Notes: generated from the sequence alone by a model not told the origin. DNA of 64,000 nucleotides from DASRVA01 sp050732935 (GCA_050732935.1 JBOHRW010000150.1:20299-84298), one strand, 5' to 3'. Counted from the stretch's first letter, positions 20,664 through 31,151 are shown. Numbers and translations are program-made.

Positions 20664-22427
20664 ATGATTCACACCGCACCCACACCGGCGACGGCGACCG
20701 GACGGACGGCCGAGACGGCCCGCGGCCCCATCCGGAGCCGACCCACCATGACCGCCATTTTGCTCCAGGAAGGGCACATCACGGCCGACCAGATCTCGAG
20801 GGCGCTGGCGCGCCAGCGCTCCAACGGCCATCGGCTGGGCTACAACCTGATCGAGCTCGGGTTCGTCGATCCGCGAACGATCCGGGAGGTTCTCGAGCGT
20901 CAGCTGGGCGTCAAGGGGGTCGAGCTGGCCGCCCTCGAGACCGATCCCTCCGTCCTCAAGGTGATTCCCGGCGAAATCGCCCGGCGATACGAGGTGTTCC
21001 CGATCCGCCGCCAGGGGGACACGATCGTCCTCGCCATGTGCAACCCGATCGACTGGATGGCGATCGACGACCTCAAGTTCCTGACCGGCTACGAGATCGA
21101 GCCGCTGCTGGCGGACGAGTATTCAGTCATCGAGGCGATCGAGGCCCACTACGACGAGGACGAGAACTCGTACCAGAAGCTGCTCGACAACCTGGGGGAG
21201 TACGAGCTGGAGGTCATCGAGGAGGAGGAGGACGAAGATCCGACCGCCCTCGCCGCCCAGGTCGAGGCGGCGCCGGTCGTCAAGTTCATCAACTCGCTGC
21301 TGGCCGACGCCGTGAATCACGGCGCCTCGGACGTCCACATCGAGCCCTACGAGGACGAGCTCCGGATCCGCTACCGGGTCGACGGCGTGCTGCGCGAGAC
21401 GCTGAGCCCGCCGCTCAAGATGAAGGCCGCGCTGATCTCGCGGATCAAGATCCTCGCGGACCTCAACATCGCCGAGCGGCGCTTCCCGCAGGACGGCCGC
21501 ATCAAGCTCAAGATGGGGGATCGGGTCATCGATTTCCGCGTCTCCACGCTGCCCACCCTGTACGGTGAGAAGATCGTGCTCCGGATCCTGGACGTCGGGC
21601 GGGTCGCGCTCGACCTGGAGGAGCTGGGTCTCTCCGAGGCGAGTCTCCAGGATCTGGTCCGTAGCGTGGAGTCGCCGTTCGGGATCCTGCTGGCGACCGG
21701 GCCGACCGGGTCGGGCAAGACGACGACCCTCTATTCGGCGCTGACCCGGCTCAACCAGCCGGGCGTCAACATCATGACGGTCGAGAACCCGGTCGAGTAC
21801 AACCTCAAGGGGATCAACCAGGTCCAGGTACGCGAGGACATCGGGCTCGACTTCGCTCAGGCGCTGCGAGCGTTCCTGCGTCAGGACCCGAACATCATCA
21901 TGGTCGGCGAGATCCGCGATCCCGAGACCGCCTCGATCGCCATCAAAGCCGCGCTGACTGGACATCTCGTCCTCTCTACGGTCCACACGAACGATGCACC
22001 ATCGACGGTCAGCCGGCTGGTGGACATGGGCGTTCAGCCGTTTCTGGCGGCGAGCGCCCTCAACTGCGTGGTGGCCCAGCGCCTCGTGCGACGGATCTGC
22101 GAGTCCTGCAAGCGCGCGCGGCGCTACCCGCGCGCCGTCCTCGAGGACGCCGGCTTTCCGGAGTCCGATCTCGGAGCCTCCTTCCACGAGGGCGCGGGTT
22201 GCGCGGAATGCGAGGAGACCGGCTACCGGGGGCGGATCGGCCTGTTCGAGGTCATGTCGATCAGCCGCCCGCTGCGGCGGCTGATCACCGAGCACGCCAC
22301 CACCGAGGACATCCGCCGACAGGCGCTCGAGGACGGCATGATCACCCTGCGGGAGGACGGCCTCGGCAAGGTGAAGGCCGGGATCACCACACTCGACGAG
22401 GTGCTTCGTGAAACCGCTCTGGCCTGA
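20664..22427 (+). CDS. pilB: Type IV pilus extension ATPase PilB
   Basis: A 587-residue GspE/PilB-family motor that drives pilin polymerisation at the inner membrane. The N-terminal MshEN-type domain contains RLGYNLIELGFVDPRTIREVLERQ; such domains bind cyclic di-GMP in some relatives, so second-messenger control is possible. The ATPase core has Walker A GPTGSGKTTTLY near residue 346, Walker B DPNIIMVGEIRDPETA near 407, His box TGHLVLSTVHTND, and the zinc tetracysteine CESC...CAEC near 479-515. A GGAAGG site precedes the ATG. pilT overlaps its end. Confidence 0.95.
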   Translation: MIHTAPTPATATGRTAETARGPIRSRPTMTAILLQEGHITADQISRALARQRSNGHRLGYNLIELGFVDPRTIREVLERQLGVKGVELAALETDPSVLKVIPGEIARRYEVFPIRRQGDTIVLAMCNPIDWMAIDDLKFLTGYEIEPLLADEYSVIEAIEAHYDEDENSYQKLLDNLGEYELEVIEEEEDEDPTALAAQVEAAPVVKFINSLLADAVNHGASDVHIEPYEDELRIRYRVDGVLRETLSPPLKMKAALISRIKILADLNIAERRFPQDGRIKLKMGDRVIDFRVSTLPTLYGEKIVLRILDVGRVALDLEELGLSEASLQDLVRSVESPFGILLATGPTGSGKTTTLYSALTRLNQPGVNIMTVENPVEYNLKGINQVQVREDIGLDFAQALRAFLRQDPNIIMVGEIRDPETASIAIKAALTGHLVLSTVHTNDAPSTVSRLVDMGVQPFLAASALNCVVAQRLVRRICESCKRARRYPRAVLEDAGFPESDLGASFHEGAGCAECEETGYRGRIGLFEVMSISRPLRRLITEHATTEDIRRQALEDGMITLREDGLGKVKAGITTLDEVLRETALA

Positions 22428-23601
22428 CGTGGCGCGGACGGACGCCCTGGCGCCGAGCGACCCGGCTCCACACCTGCCGGACGGGACGAGCGACCTGGAG
22501 ATGGATGCCCAGGATAGCTGTTCCATGTCCGCGCTCCTGCGCGAGCTCGTGGAAGCCGGGGGCTCGGACCTCCACCTGACGGTGGGCCTCCCCCCACGGC
22601 TCAGGATCGACGGCGAGCTCGTGAACAGCCGGATTGCCGATCGCGCGCTGAGCCCCGAGCAGACGCTGGCCCTCGCCAGCTCGCTCCTCAACGAGCGACA
22701 GCAGGCGGCGTTCGAGGCCACGAACGAGCTGGACTTCTCGTTCGGGATCGCCGGTCTGGCCCGGTTCCGCGCCAGCGTCTACCGCCAACGCGGGGCGGTG
22801 GGGGTCGCGATCCGCCAGATCCCTTACGAGATCCGGGGCTTCGACAGCCTTGGCCTGCCCGCCCACGTGGTCGACTTCGCGAAGCATCAGAACGGCCTGG
22901 TCCTAGTGACGGGGTCCACCGGCTCGGGGAAGTCGACCACCCTGGCGGCGCTGATCGATCGTATCAACCACGAGCGCAAGGTCCACATCCTCACCATCGA
23001 GGATCCCATCGAGTTCGTGCACCACCATGGCCTGGCGATGGTGAACCAGCGCGAGGTGGGAACCGATACGCGCTCCTTCGCGAGCGCGCTCAAGCACGCT
23101 CTGCGCCAGGACCCGGACGTCGTACTGATCGGGGAGATGCGCGACAACGAGACGATCGCCGCGGCGATCACGACCGCCGAGACCGGGCACCTCGTGCTGG
23201 CGACCCTGCACAGCAACTCGGCGGCCGAGTCGATCGACCGCATGATCGACGTCTTCCCGCCCGAGCAGCAGCCGCAGATACGCACGCAGCTCGCCTCCGT
23301 CCTCGAGGGGATCGTCACCCAGCAGCTGCTCCCGCGTATCGGCGGCGGGCGCGCCCTGGCGGCCGAGGTTCTCGTGGTGACCCCGGCCATACGGGCCCTC
23401 ATCCGCGACGACAAGGCCCACCAGATCTACACCGCCATGCAGGCGGGCTCGAAGCACGGCATGCAGACCATGAACCACTCCCTGCTCGCGCTTCACCGCA
23501 CGGGAGCCGTGAGCCGCGAGGAGATCCTGAGCCGGAGCGAGGATCCCGAAGAGCTGCGTCGGATGATCCAGCTCGTCCCGGGCGGGTTCGACGGGAGCTG
23601 A
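22408..23601 (+). CDS. pilT: Type IV pilus retraction ATPase PilT
   Basis: A 397-residue hexameric ATPase that depolymerises the pilus and powers twitching and DNA uptake. The N-terminal SDLHLTVGLPPRLRIDG motif, Walker A GSTGSGKST (near 168), Asp box ILTIEDPIE, Walker B DPDVVLIGEMRD (near 234), His box TGHLVLATLHSN and the retraction motif AIRALIRDDK are all present. GTG 22408 overlaps pilB by 20 bases and has GAGG upstream; a later start at ATG 22501 or 22528 would give a more usual length, because the first 35-40 residues are not family-like. Confidence 0.93.
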   Translation: MKPLWPDVARTDALAPSDPAPHLPDGTSDLEMDAQDSCSMSALLRELVEAGGSDLHLTVGLPPRLRIDGELVNSRIADRALSPEQTLALASSLLNERQQAAFEATNELDFSFGIAGLARFRASVYRQRGAVGVAIRQIPYEIRGFDSLGLPAHVVDFAKHQNGLVLVTGSTGSGKSTTLAALIDRINHERKVHILTIEDPIEFVHHHGLAMVNQREVGTDTRSFASALKHALRQDPDVVLIGEMRDNETIAAAITTAETGHLVLATLHSNSAAESIDRMIDVFPPEQQPQIRTQLASVLEGIVTQQLLPRIGGGRALAAEVLVVTPAIRALIRDDKAHQIYTAMQAGSKHGMQTMNHSLLALHRTGAVSREEILSRSEDPEELRRMIQLVPGGFDGS

Positions 23602-23603
23602 GC

Positions 23604-24803
23604 GTGCGGACATTTGTCTACAGGGCGCGCGCGGCGGACGGCACCAGCCAGTCCGGCGAGATCACGGCCGGCAGCGAGGCCGAGGTCGCGGGTCAGCTCC
23701 GCAGCCGACGGCTAGTCGTGGTCAGCGTGAGGCCCAAGCCGCGCACGATCGAGATTTCCCTCAAGCGCGGACCGGGAACCAAGGATCTGGTCGTCTTCAC
23801 CCGTCAGTTCGCGACGATGATCGGCGCCGGTCTGCCGCTGGTGCAGTCGCTGGACACGCTGGCCGCGCAGCAGAGCAAGCCTCGCGTCTCCGGGAAGATC
23901 CGCGCCGTGCTCCGCGAGGTGCAGGCGGGAGCCACGCTGGCCGACGCCATGCGGCGGCAGCGGGACTTCTTCGGCGAGATCTACGTCAGCATGATCGCCG
24001 CGGGCGAGGTCGGCGGCGTCCTCGACACGATCCTGAGTCGGCTGGCGGACTACCTGGAAGACGCGGCCCGTTTGAAGCGCAAGGTCCGTGGGGCGATGGT
24101 CTATCCGGTGACGGTCTTCGCGTTCGCCGGCATCGCCGTCTCGGTGCTCCTGATCTTCGTGATCCCGACCTTCGCCCAGTTCTTCGTAGCCGCCGGTGTC
24201 CCGCTCCCTCTGCCGACCCGCATCGTGATCGCCGCCTCGAACCTCCTGCTCGCCTGGTGGTGGGCGGTGGCGGCGGGCATCGGCCTGGCGCTCTGGCTGG
24301 TCCGGGCCTGGTATCGGACGCCGGATGGACGGCTCGCGATCGACCGCTGGCTCCTCCGTGTCCCGGTCCTGGGGCCCGTACTGAGGAAAGCGGCCATCGC
24401 CCGCTTCAGCCGCACGCTGGGGTCGCTCGTGGAGAGCGGGGTCCCGATCCTCGAGGGGCTGGAGATCACCGCCCGGACCGCCGGGAACCGGGTCATCGAG
24501 GACGCGGTGCTCGCGAGCCGGGTTTCGATCGCCGGCGGCGACACGATCAGCGATCCGCTCCGCCGGAGCGGGGTCTTCCCGCCCATGGTCACCCAGATGA
24601 TCAACGTCGGCGAGCACACCGGTGGGCTGGATGGCATGCTCGCCAAGATCTCCGACTTCTACGAGGACGAGGTCGAGGCCGCCGTGGGGGCGCTGACGTC
24701 GATCATCGAGCCGATCATGATCGTAGTGCTGGGAGCGATCGTGGGCGGAATGGTGGTGGCGATGTATCTGCCGATCTTCGACCTCATCCAGACCGTGCAG
24801 TAG
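23604..24803 (+). CDS. pilC: Type IV pilus inner-membrane platform protein PilC
   Basis: A 399-residue GspF/PilC protein. It couples the PilB and PilT motors to pilin insertion. N-terminal FVYRARAADGTSQSGEI is typical, followed by two T2SF domains: the first with FTRQFATMIGAGLPLVQSLD and the second with FSRTLGSLVESGVPILEGLE. Three transmembrane helices are near residues 168-190, 212-235 and 370-392. GTG start two bases after pilT. It ends the ComEA-pilB-pilT-pilC operon. Confidence 0.94.
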   Translation: MRTFVYRARAADGTSQSGEITAGSEAEVAGQLRSRRLVVVSVRPKPRTIEISLKRGPGTKDLVVFTRQFATMIGAGLPLVQSLDTLAAQQSKPRVSGKIRAVLREVQAGATLADAMRRQRDFFGEIYVSMIAAGEVGGVLDTILSRLADYLEDAARLKRKVRGAMVYPVTVFAFAGIAVSVLLIFVIPTFAQFFVAAGVPLPLPTRIVIAASNLLLAWWWAVAAGIGLALWLVRAWYRTPDGRLAIDRWLLRVPVLGPVLRKAAIARFSRTLGSLVESGVPILEGLEITARTAGNRVIEDAVLASRVSIAGGDTISDPLRRSGVFPPMVTQMINVGEHTGGLDGMLAKISDFYEDEVEAAVGALTSIIEPIMIVVLGAIVGGMVVAMYLPIFDLIQTVQ

Positions 24804-24872
24804 CGGCCGCACTGGACGGCGAATCTCTGCGTGCGCGCCTCGTCGGGGCACTCACCCTCCGGGCGGCCGCCT

Positions 24873-24998
24873 TCAGCGCAGCGACGTGACGAGCTCGGGC
24901 CGGGTCCAGGCCTCGAACACGATGCGCGCCGGCCCGTTGAACGTGCGCGCGATGAAGATCTCGCGATCCGACTTGAGCTCCATCGACGTGCGGTTCAT
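24873..24998 (-). pseudogene. Truncated SRPBCC (AHSA1-type) gene fragment
   Basis: Forty-one residues starting MNRTSMELKSDREIFIARTF and containing GPARIVFEAWTRPEL, the well-known amino-terminal strand and helix of SRPBCC/AHSA1 small-molecule-binding proteins. The family domain needs about 140-150 residues, and here a stop follows immediately, so the gene has lost its C-terminal two thirds. It follows an ArsR fragment by ten bases in the order normal for ArsR-SRPBCC operons. Confidence 0.65.
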
Positions 24999-25008
24999 GG
25001 TGGCGGGC

Positions 25009-25182
25009 TCACTTCCTTTTCTTGCGACCATGGGACTTTTCCTCCTCCTTGAGCTCTTCGATGAGTCCGTCCAGTTCCTCGAAGCGCGCATCCCAGACCT
25101 GGCGATAGCGCTCGAGCCAATCGTGAAGCTGGCGAAGAGGTTGCGCGCGGTGGGCGTGGCTTCGCCCTGAGCGTGCCGCTTG
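25009..25182 (-). pseudogene. C-terminal fragment of an ArsR-family repressor gene
   Basis: The frame ending at 25009 encodes PLRQLHDWLERYRQVWDARF and a charged tail of Glu and Lys. This is the carboxyl end of the ArsR repressors that pair with SRPBCC genes. The winged-helix DNA-binding part is missing: upstream the frame runs into unrelated sequence. Together with the SRPBCC fragment it makes up the 479-base gap between pilC and the next gene. I see nothing else in that gap. Confidence 0.6.
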
Positions 25183-25282
25183 CCGAGCGCCGTGATCAGC
25201 GTAATCCTCGTGCTCGAAGGAGCTGTCCTGTGCTGTGGGGTGCGCGGCCAGGGTGGCCTTGAATCTTGAGGGGAGGAGGTCC

Positions 25283-26089
25283 ATGAAGCACAGCCTGATC
25301 CTCGCCGTGGGGGTTACCACGATCCTGTCGGCATCGCCCGGACGGGCCCAGGACCCGCACGAGCACGGCGCGCCCGATTCAGCCAGGATCGGGACCGTCC
25401 ACTTCGCGACCTCGTGTGACGCCGCGACACAGCCGGACTTCGATCGCGCGGTGGCGCTTCTCCACTCGTTCTGGTTCGGCGCCTCCATCGACGGGTTCCA
25501 GGGGGTGCTCTCGGAGGATCCCGGCTGCGCCATGGCGTGGTGGGGGATCGCGATGGCGGAGTGGGGCAATCCGTTCGGGGGGATCCGATCGACCGCGGCG
25601 CTCGAGCGCGGAGCGGCGGCGGTCCAGAAGGCGGAGCTGGAGCGGCTGCGGCAGGTCCTCGAAGGCAGGGACGACGACTACTGGGCCGGGCAGGTCGAGA
25701 TCCAGCGCCGGGTGGCGAGCGCGTGGCTGGCGCAGGCCGAGGGTCGCGAAGAAGAGGCGGTGGAGCTCCTTCGGTCCGCTGCCGACATGGAGGACGGGAC
25801 CGAGAAGAGCGCCATCACCCCAGGCCCGCTGGCCCCGGCGCGCGAGCTCCTGGGCGAGATGCTGGTCGAGCAGGACCGGCCGGAGGATGCTCTGGTGGAG
25901 TTCGAGGCGAGCCTCCAGAGCGGGCCCGACCGGTTCCGCTCCCTCTATGGGGCGGCCCGCGCGGCCGAGCTCGGCGGCGACCTTCAGAAGACCCGGCTCC
26001 ACTACGACGAGTCGCGGCGGCTGTGCCAGGGGGGTGACGGCCCCGAGCGCGACGAGCTCGTGACCGCGCGGGCGTTTCTCGGGCGGTGA
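25283..26089 (+). CDS. Exported TPR-type protein, apparently shortened internally
   Basis: A 268-residue protein with a strong GGAGGAGG site and a signal peptide cut after SPGRAQ. The start of the mature part (VHFATSCDAATQPDFDRAVALLHSFWF, CAMAWWGIAMAEWGNPF) and the end (YWAGQVEIQRRVASAWLAQAEG, ITPGPLAPARELLGEML) match the two ends of a family of exported tetratricopeptide proteins that I recall as about 550 residues long. The central 250-300 residues are absent without a frame break, joined near residue 115. It may still be folded as a short TPR protein, or be a decaying gene. Function unknown. Confidence 0.75.
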   Translation: MKHSLILAVGVTTILSASPGRAQDPHEHGAPDSARIGTVHFATSCDAATQPDFDRAVALLHSFWFGASIDGFQGVLSEDPGCAMAWWGIAMAEWGNPFGGIRSTAALERGAAAVQKAELERLRQVLEGRDDDYWAGQVEIQRRVASAWLAQAEGREEEAVELLRSAADMEDGTEKSAITPGPLAPARELLGEMLVEQDRPEDALVEFEASLQSGPDRFRSLYGAARAAELGGDLQKTRLHYDESRRLCQGGDGPERDELVTARAFLGR

Positions 26090-27174
26090 ACCCGCGACGT
26101 GCGTTCGGAGGGGATGTGAACCGCTGGCTTCCTTCGCTGCTCCTTCTCGGCGCCGGCTGCGCGCTTTACGGCGACCGGTCCGGCCCCGGCGCGGTGCCCG
26201 ATCCCGAGAGTTCGCTCGAGCAGGCCGTCGCCACGATCACGGCCGAGGACATGCTGGACCGGATCGCGTTCCTGGCGAGCGACGAGATGGGTGGGCGCGC
26301 GACCCCCAGTCCGGGGCTGGAGATGGCGGCCGAGTACCTGGCGGAGGAGTTTCGAGCGCTGGGGCTCGACCCGGGTGGCGACGACGGGACCTTCCTGCAG
26401 CGGTACCCGCTCCCGGTTCAGGTCTCCGACTCGGCGAGCGGGACGACGACCGTCCGCACGGCTCACCCGCCGAACGTTGTCGCCATCCTGCCGGGCCGCG
26501 ACCCGATCCTGCGTGACTCCTACGTCGTTTTCAGCGCGCACATGGATCACGTGGGGATGGGCACGCCCGATGCCTCCGGCGACTCCATCTACAACGGGGC
26601 CGACGACGACGCCTCGGGAACGGCGGCGCTGGTCGAGGTGGCGGAGGCGTTCGCGGCTCTTCCCGAGCCGCCCGGCCGGTCGCTCGTCTTTCTCGCCGTC
26701 AGCGGAGAGGAGAAGGGGCTCCTCGGCTCGCACTGGTTCAGCGAGCACCCTCCGATGCCGATCTCGTCGATCGTCGCCAACCTCAACGTCGACATGATCG
26801 GCCGCAATGCGCCCGACTCGATCGTCGTGATCGGCCAGGAGTACTCGTCCCTTGGCCCTCTCGTGCGCGAGGTCGCGATCCGCAGAGACGGCCTGGGCCT
26901 CACCGTGATCGCCGATCCATGGCCTGAGCAGCGCTTCTTCTTCCGGAGCGACCATTTCAACTTCGCCCGCAAGGAGATCCCCGCCCTGTTCTTCTTCGCC
27001 GGCACCCATGAGGACTACCACCGCCCTTCGGACGAGGTGGAGAAGATCGATCCGGACAAGGCGTCACGTGTGGCGCGCCTCGTGTTCCACACCGCTCTTG
27101 CCATCGCGGAGGCCGCCGAGCCCCCGCGCTGGACTCCAGAAGGTCTCGAGGCGATCCGGGCCCTGACGCCGTAG
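26086..27174 (+). CDS. M28 family zinc peptidase lipoprotein
   Basis: About 362 residues. The N terminus carries a lipobox (LLGAGC). A helical part with EDMLDRIAFLASDEMGGR, typical of these peptidases, precedes the catalytic domain. Zinc ligands are visible in SAHMDHVG, NGADDDASG, SGEEKGLLG, LNVDMIGRN and DYHRPSDEVEKID, so the site is complete. Probably an aminopeptidase acting in the periplasm. GTG 26086 overlaps the upstream stop (GTGA); GTG 26116, just after GGAGGGG, is an equally possible start and gives a shorter lipoprotein signal. Confidence 0.87.
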   Translation: MNPRRAFGGDVNRWLPSLLLLGAGCALYGDRSGPGAVPDPESSLEQAVATITAEDMLDRIAFLASDEMGGRATPSPGLEMAAEYLAEEFRALGLDPGGDDGTFLQRYPLPVQVSDSASGTTTVRTAHPPNVVAILPGRDPILRDSYVVFSAHMDHVGMGTPDASGDSIYNGADDDASGTAALVEVAEAFAALPEPPGRSLVFLAVSGEEKGLLGSHWFSEHPPMPISSIVANLNVDMIGRNAPDSIVVIGQEYSSLGPLVREVAIRRDGLGLTVIADPWPEQRFFFRSDHFNFARKEIPALFFFAGTHEDYHRPSDEVEKIDPDKASRVARLVFHTALAIAEAAEPPRWTPEGLEAIRALTP

Positions 27175-27220
27175 GGCGGGGGCTGTCGCACATCCGGCCG
27201 GATGATCATGTTTAGGATCG

Positions 27221-28924
27221 ATGGCACGTCCGTTCCGGCCCGTGCACCACGCTCTCGACGAGCGCAGGATCCTGGCGGGGGTCTATGCCGCCCGGCTCGC
27301 CATCGCCAACGCGCTGGCGGTGGCGGCGACGGTCGTGCGGACCCAGGCCGAGGGGCTCACCTGGCTTCCGCTGGCGGTGCTGGTCGTCGGGATTCCGACG
27401 GCCTGGACGATCGTCTCCGTCCTCTACAGCCGTCATCGCCCCATCGGGTGGCGCTTCCTCGCCGTCCAGGTCCTGCACGATCTCGTCCTGGCGACGGTGG
27501 CGGTCCTCCTGACCGGCGGGCTGGGCAGCGAGTTTGTCCTGATTTACATCCTGCTGATCGCGGTCTCGGGGCTGCTGCTCGGCTTGCGGGGGGCGATCGT
27601 GACCGCGTTGGCCTGCGTGGCCGTCTATCTGGGGATCGCCTACCTGCAGATCGCCCCCGCCCTGGCGCGATCCCCGGGTCTGATCGAGCTCCCCAATCTT
27701 TCCGGCCGTCCCACGACGATCCTCTGGAGCCTTTCCCTCACCTCGCTGGTCTTTGTCCTGGTCGGGGTCGTGGCCGGTATCGTCGGGCGCCGTCTGCGCC
27801 TCCAGCGGGAACGGCTCACCGAGCTCGAGCAGGAGCTGGCGGCCTCCCGGATCGACGCCCAGGACATCCTGGACACGATCGAGAGCGGGATCCTCTCGAT
27901 CGACGCCGACGAGAACATCGACTTCGTGAACGTCACGGCGCGCTCCCAGCTCGGCATTACCGGCTTGCCCGAGGGGGAGGACCCGAGAGGCGACCACCGC
28001 GCCCTCGGCATTCTCTACAACCTCCTTCTCCAAACCCTGCGCCGTGAGGAGGAGGTCGAGTACTCGGAGCTGGCGCTCACCGACGTCGACGGACACGCGC
28101 GCACCTACAGCGTTACTACCACCGTCCTGTACGATCCGCGGGGAAGGAAGCGCGGGGCGGCGGCCATCATGAGCGACCTCGATCAGCGGCAACGCTTCGA
28201 GGACCTGGCTCGCCAGACGGACCGGCTCCAGGCCATGCACGAGCTGGCCGCGGGGCTCGCCCACGAGATTCAGAATCCCCTCGCCGCGATCCGCTCGGCG
28301 GTGGAGCTGATGGAAGGCGACGACCCGGCGGAACCCCAGGCCCGCCGCCTGATGGATCTGGTCGTCCGCGAGGCCGACCGGTTGGCGGCGCTGGTCGAGG
28401 ATTTCAAGGCTTTCTCGGCGATGCGCATCCGGGACCGCAAGCGGCTGGATCTCAGGGAGGTGCTGGAGGACGCGATCGAGATCGAACGGATGGTCGCCAG
28501 GGCCGACCACGTCCGGGTCACGTTCGTACGCCACCGGGCCCCGATCGTGGTCGAGGGGGACCACAATCTGCTCAAGCAGGTCTGTGTCAATCTGCTGTCC
28601 AACGCGCGCCACGCCGTGGAGGGGTCGCGAGATCCCCAGATCGAGATCCACGTCGGGCTGGAAGGCTTGTTGCCGGAGCTGGAGCGGGCCGGCCCGTTTG
28701 CCGCCCTCGAGGTCCGCGACAACGGTGTCGGGATCGGCGAGGAAGCGAAGAAGCGCATCTTCGACCCGTTCTTCACCACGCGGACGGGCGGTTTCGGGAT
28801 GGGGCTGGCCATCGTCCACCGGATCGTGGAGCTCCATGGCGGGATGGTCTGGGTCGACAGCGAGCCGGGACGGGGATCGAACTTCCGGATCGCGCTACCC
28901 CGTCTTGGCGCCCCCGCCGAATAG
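27221..28924 (+). CDS. pilS: Sensor histidine kinase PilS-like (NtrB family)
   Basis: A 567-residue kinase. About six transmembrane helices fill residues 20-190, as in PilS, which senses pilin level in the membrane. A PAS-like region (DILDTIESGILSIDADENI) follows, then the H box HEIQNPLAAIRSAVELMEGD with the phospho-His near residue 348, the N box NLLSNARHAVEG, and glycine boxes DNGVGIGEE and GGFGMGLAIV. It is followed directly by the matching response regulator and the pilin gene, so control of pilin transcription is the natural role. Confidence 0.9.
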   Translation: MARPFRPVHHALDERRILAGVYAARLAIANALAVAATVVRTQAEGLTWLPLAVLVVGIPTAWTIVSVLYSRHRPIGWRFLAVQVLHDLVLATVAVLLTGGLGSEFVLIYILLIAVSGLLLGLRGAIVTALACVAVYLGIAYLQIAPALARSPGLIELPNLSGRPTTILWSLSLTSLVFVLVGVVAGIVGRRLRLQRERLTELEQELAASRIDAQDILDTIESGILSIDADENIDFVNVTARSQLGITGLPEGEDPRGDHRALGILYNLLLQTLRREEEVEYSELALTDVDGHARTYSVTTTVLYDPRGRKRGAAAIMSDLDQRQRFEDLARQTDRLQAMHELAAGLAHEIQNPLAAIRSAVELMEGDDPAEPQARRLMDLVVREADRLAALVEDFKAFSAMRIRDRKRLDLREVLEDAIEIERMVARADHVRVTFVRHRAPIVVEGDHNLLKQVCVNLLSNARHAVEGSRDPQIEIHVGLEGLLPELERAGPFAALEVRDNGVGIGEEAKKRIFDPFFTTRTGGFGMGLAIVHRIVELHGGMVWVDSEPGRGSNFRIALPRLGAPAE

Positions 28925-28995
28925 CGCCGCCGCGATGAAGGACGCTATACTCTAACGCTCTCCCGTTGCCACCGACGATCCCTGGAGTCGTAGCC

Positions 28996-30426
<1,431 letters not shown>

Positions 30427-30569
30427 ACCGCATCGCAATCTGCGAGGAGGCGACTTCGCCATCTTTCCGGCCTTCCCGATCGGAAGCGTCGCGTCCGGGC
30501 TTCATTTCAAACCCCTAAACCATTGCAGAAATACAGTTTGGGCGGTGCGGGTCGTCTCGGGACACCGTA

Positions 30570-30585
30570 TGGCACCCCTCTTGCT
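30570..30585 (+). promoter_or_regulatory. Sigma-54 (-24/-12) promoter of pilA
   Basis: TGGCAC (30570-30575), five bases, TTGCT (30581-30585). The GG and GC pairs are exactly ten bases apart, matching the RpoN consensus. Transcription would begin near 30596, giving a leader of about 75 bases before pilA. The adjacent gene encodes a PilR-type sigma-54 activator. The remaining upstream gap (30427-30569) is the likely place for activator sites, but I could not define them. Confidence 0.85.
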
Positions 30586-30669
30586 GCAGGGAACTTCGAT
30601 CGCGGGCTCCCGTACTTCGACGTGGACCGGCTGACACTGCACCGAAGGAGACAAGGAGATCTGTCAACC

Positions 30670-31050
30670 ATGAGAATCCGACGGAACCAAGGTTTTACCC
30701 TCATCGAGCTGCTGATCGTCGTCGTGATCATCGGCATCCTGGCGGCGATCGCCATCCCGCGCTTCGCGGGGACGAAGGAGAAGGCGTTCGACGCGGCCGC
30801 CAAGAGCGACCTGCGCAACGCCATGACCGCCCAGGAGGCGTACTTCGCCGACAACCAGACGTACTCCTCCGACGAAACCCTGCTCGAGTGGCAGGCTTCC
30901 CAGGGCGTCACGCTCACGGTCAATGCGGCGGATGCCACGGGATACGACATGACGGCCGCCCACTCCTCGAGCGGCAATTCGTTCTGCGTGGAAACCGACG
31001 TGGGCCAGATCTGCAAGGTCGGGGACGCGGCCTGCACCTGCGGCTCGTAG
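30670..31050 (+). CDS. pilA: Major type IV pilin
   Basis: A 126-residue type IVa pilin. Short basic leader MRIRRNQG, then prepilin peptidase cleavage before FTLIELLIVVVIIGILAAIA, with the essential Glu at mature position 5. A helix KAFDAAAKSDLRNAMTAQEAYF follows. The C-terminal part has four Cys (FCVETDVGQIC and ACTC), probably forming two disulfides in the D-region. Two AAGGAG sites precede the ATG. It stands alone behind its sigma-54 promoter, with a hairpin after the stop, consistent with high expression as major subunit. Confidence 0.94.
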   Translation: MRIRRNQGFTLIELLIVVVIIGILAAIAIPRFAGTKEKAFDAAAKSDLRNAMTAQEAYFADNQTYSSDETLLEWQASQGVTLTVNAADATGYDMTAAHSSSGNSFCVETDVGQICKVGDAACTCGS

Positions 31051-31072
31051 TCCTCGATCCGGCATAGCGACC

Positions 31073-31104
31073 AGGCGGCGACGGCAAGGCCCCGACCGCC
31101 GCCT
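31073..31104 (+). terminator. GC-rich hairpin after pilA
   Basis: An eight-base perfect stem, AGGCGGCG (31073-31080) with CGCCGCCT (31097-31104), 22 bases after the pilA stop. No T-run follows, so it may act as an attenuator or RNA-stabilising hairpin between the pilin and the minor-pilin genes rather than as a full terminator. Confidence 0.4.
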
Positions 31105-31151
31105 CAGGGTCGTCTGCCCTGCGTCTTTGGGGCGGGCCAGGCTCTCGGCAG

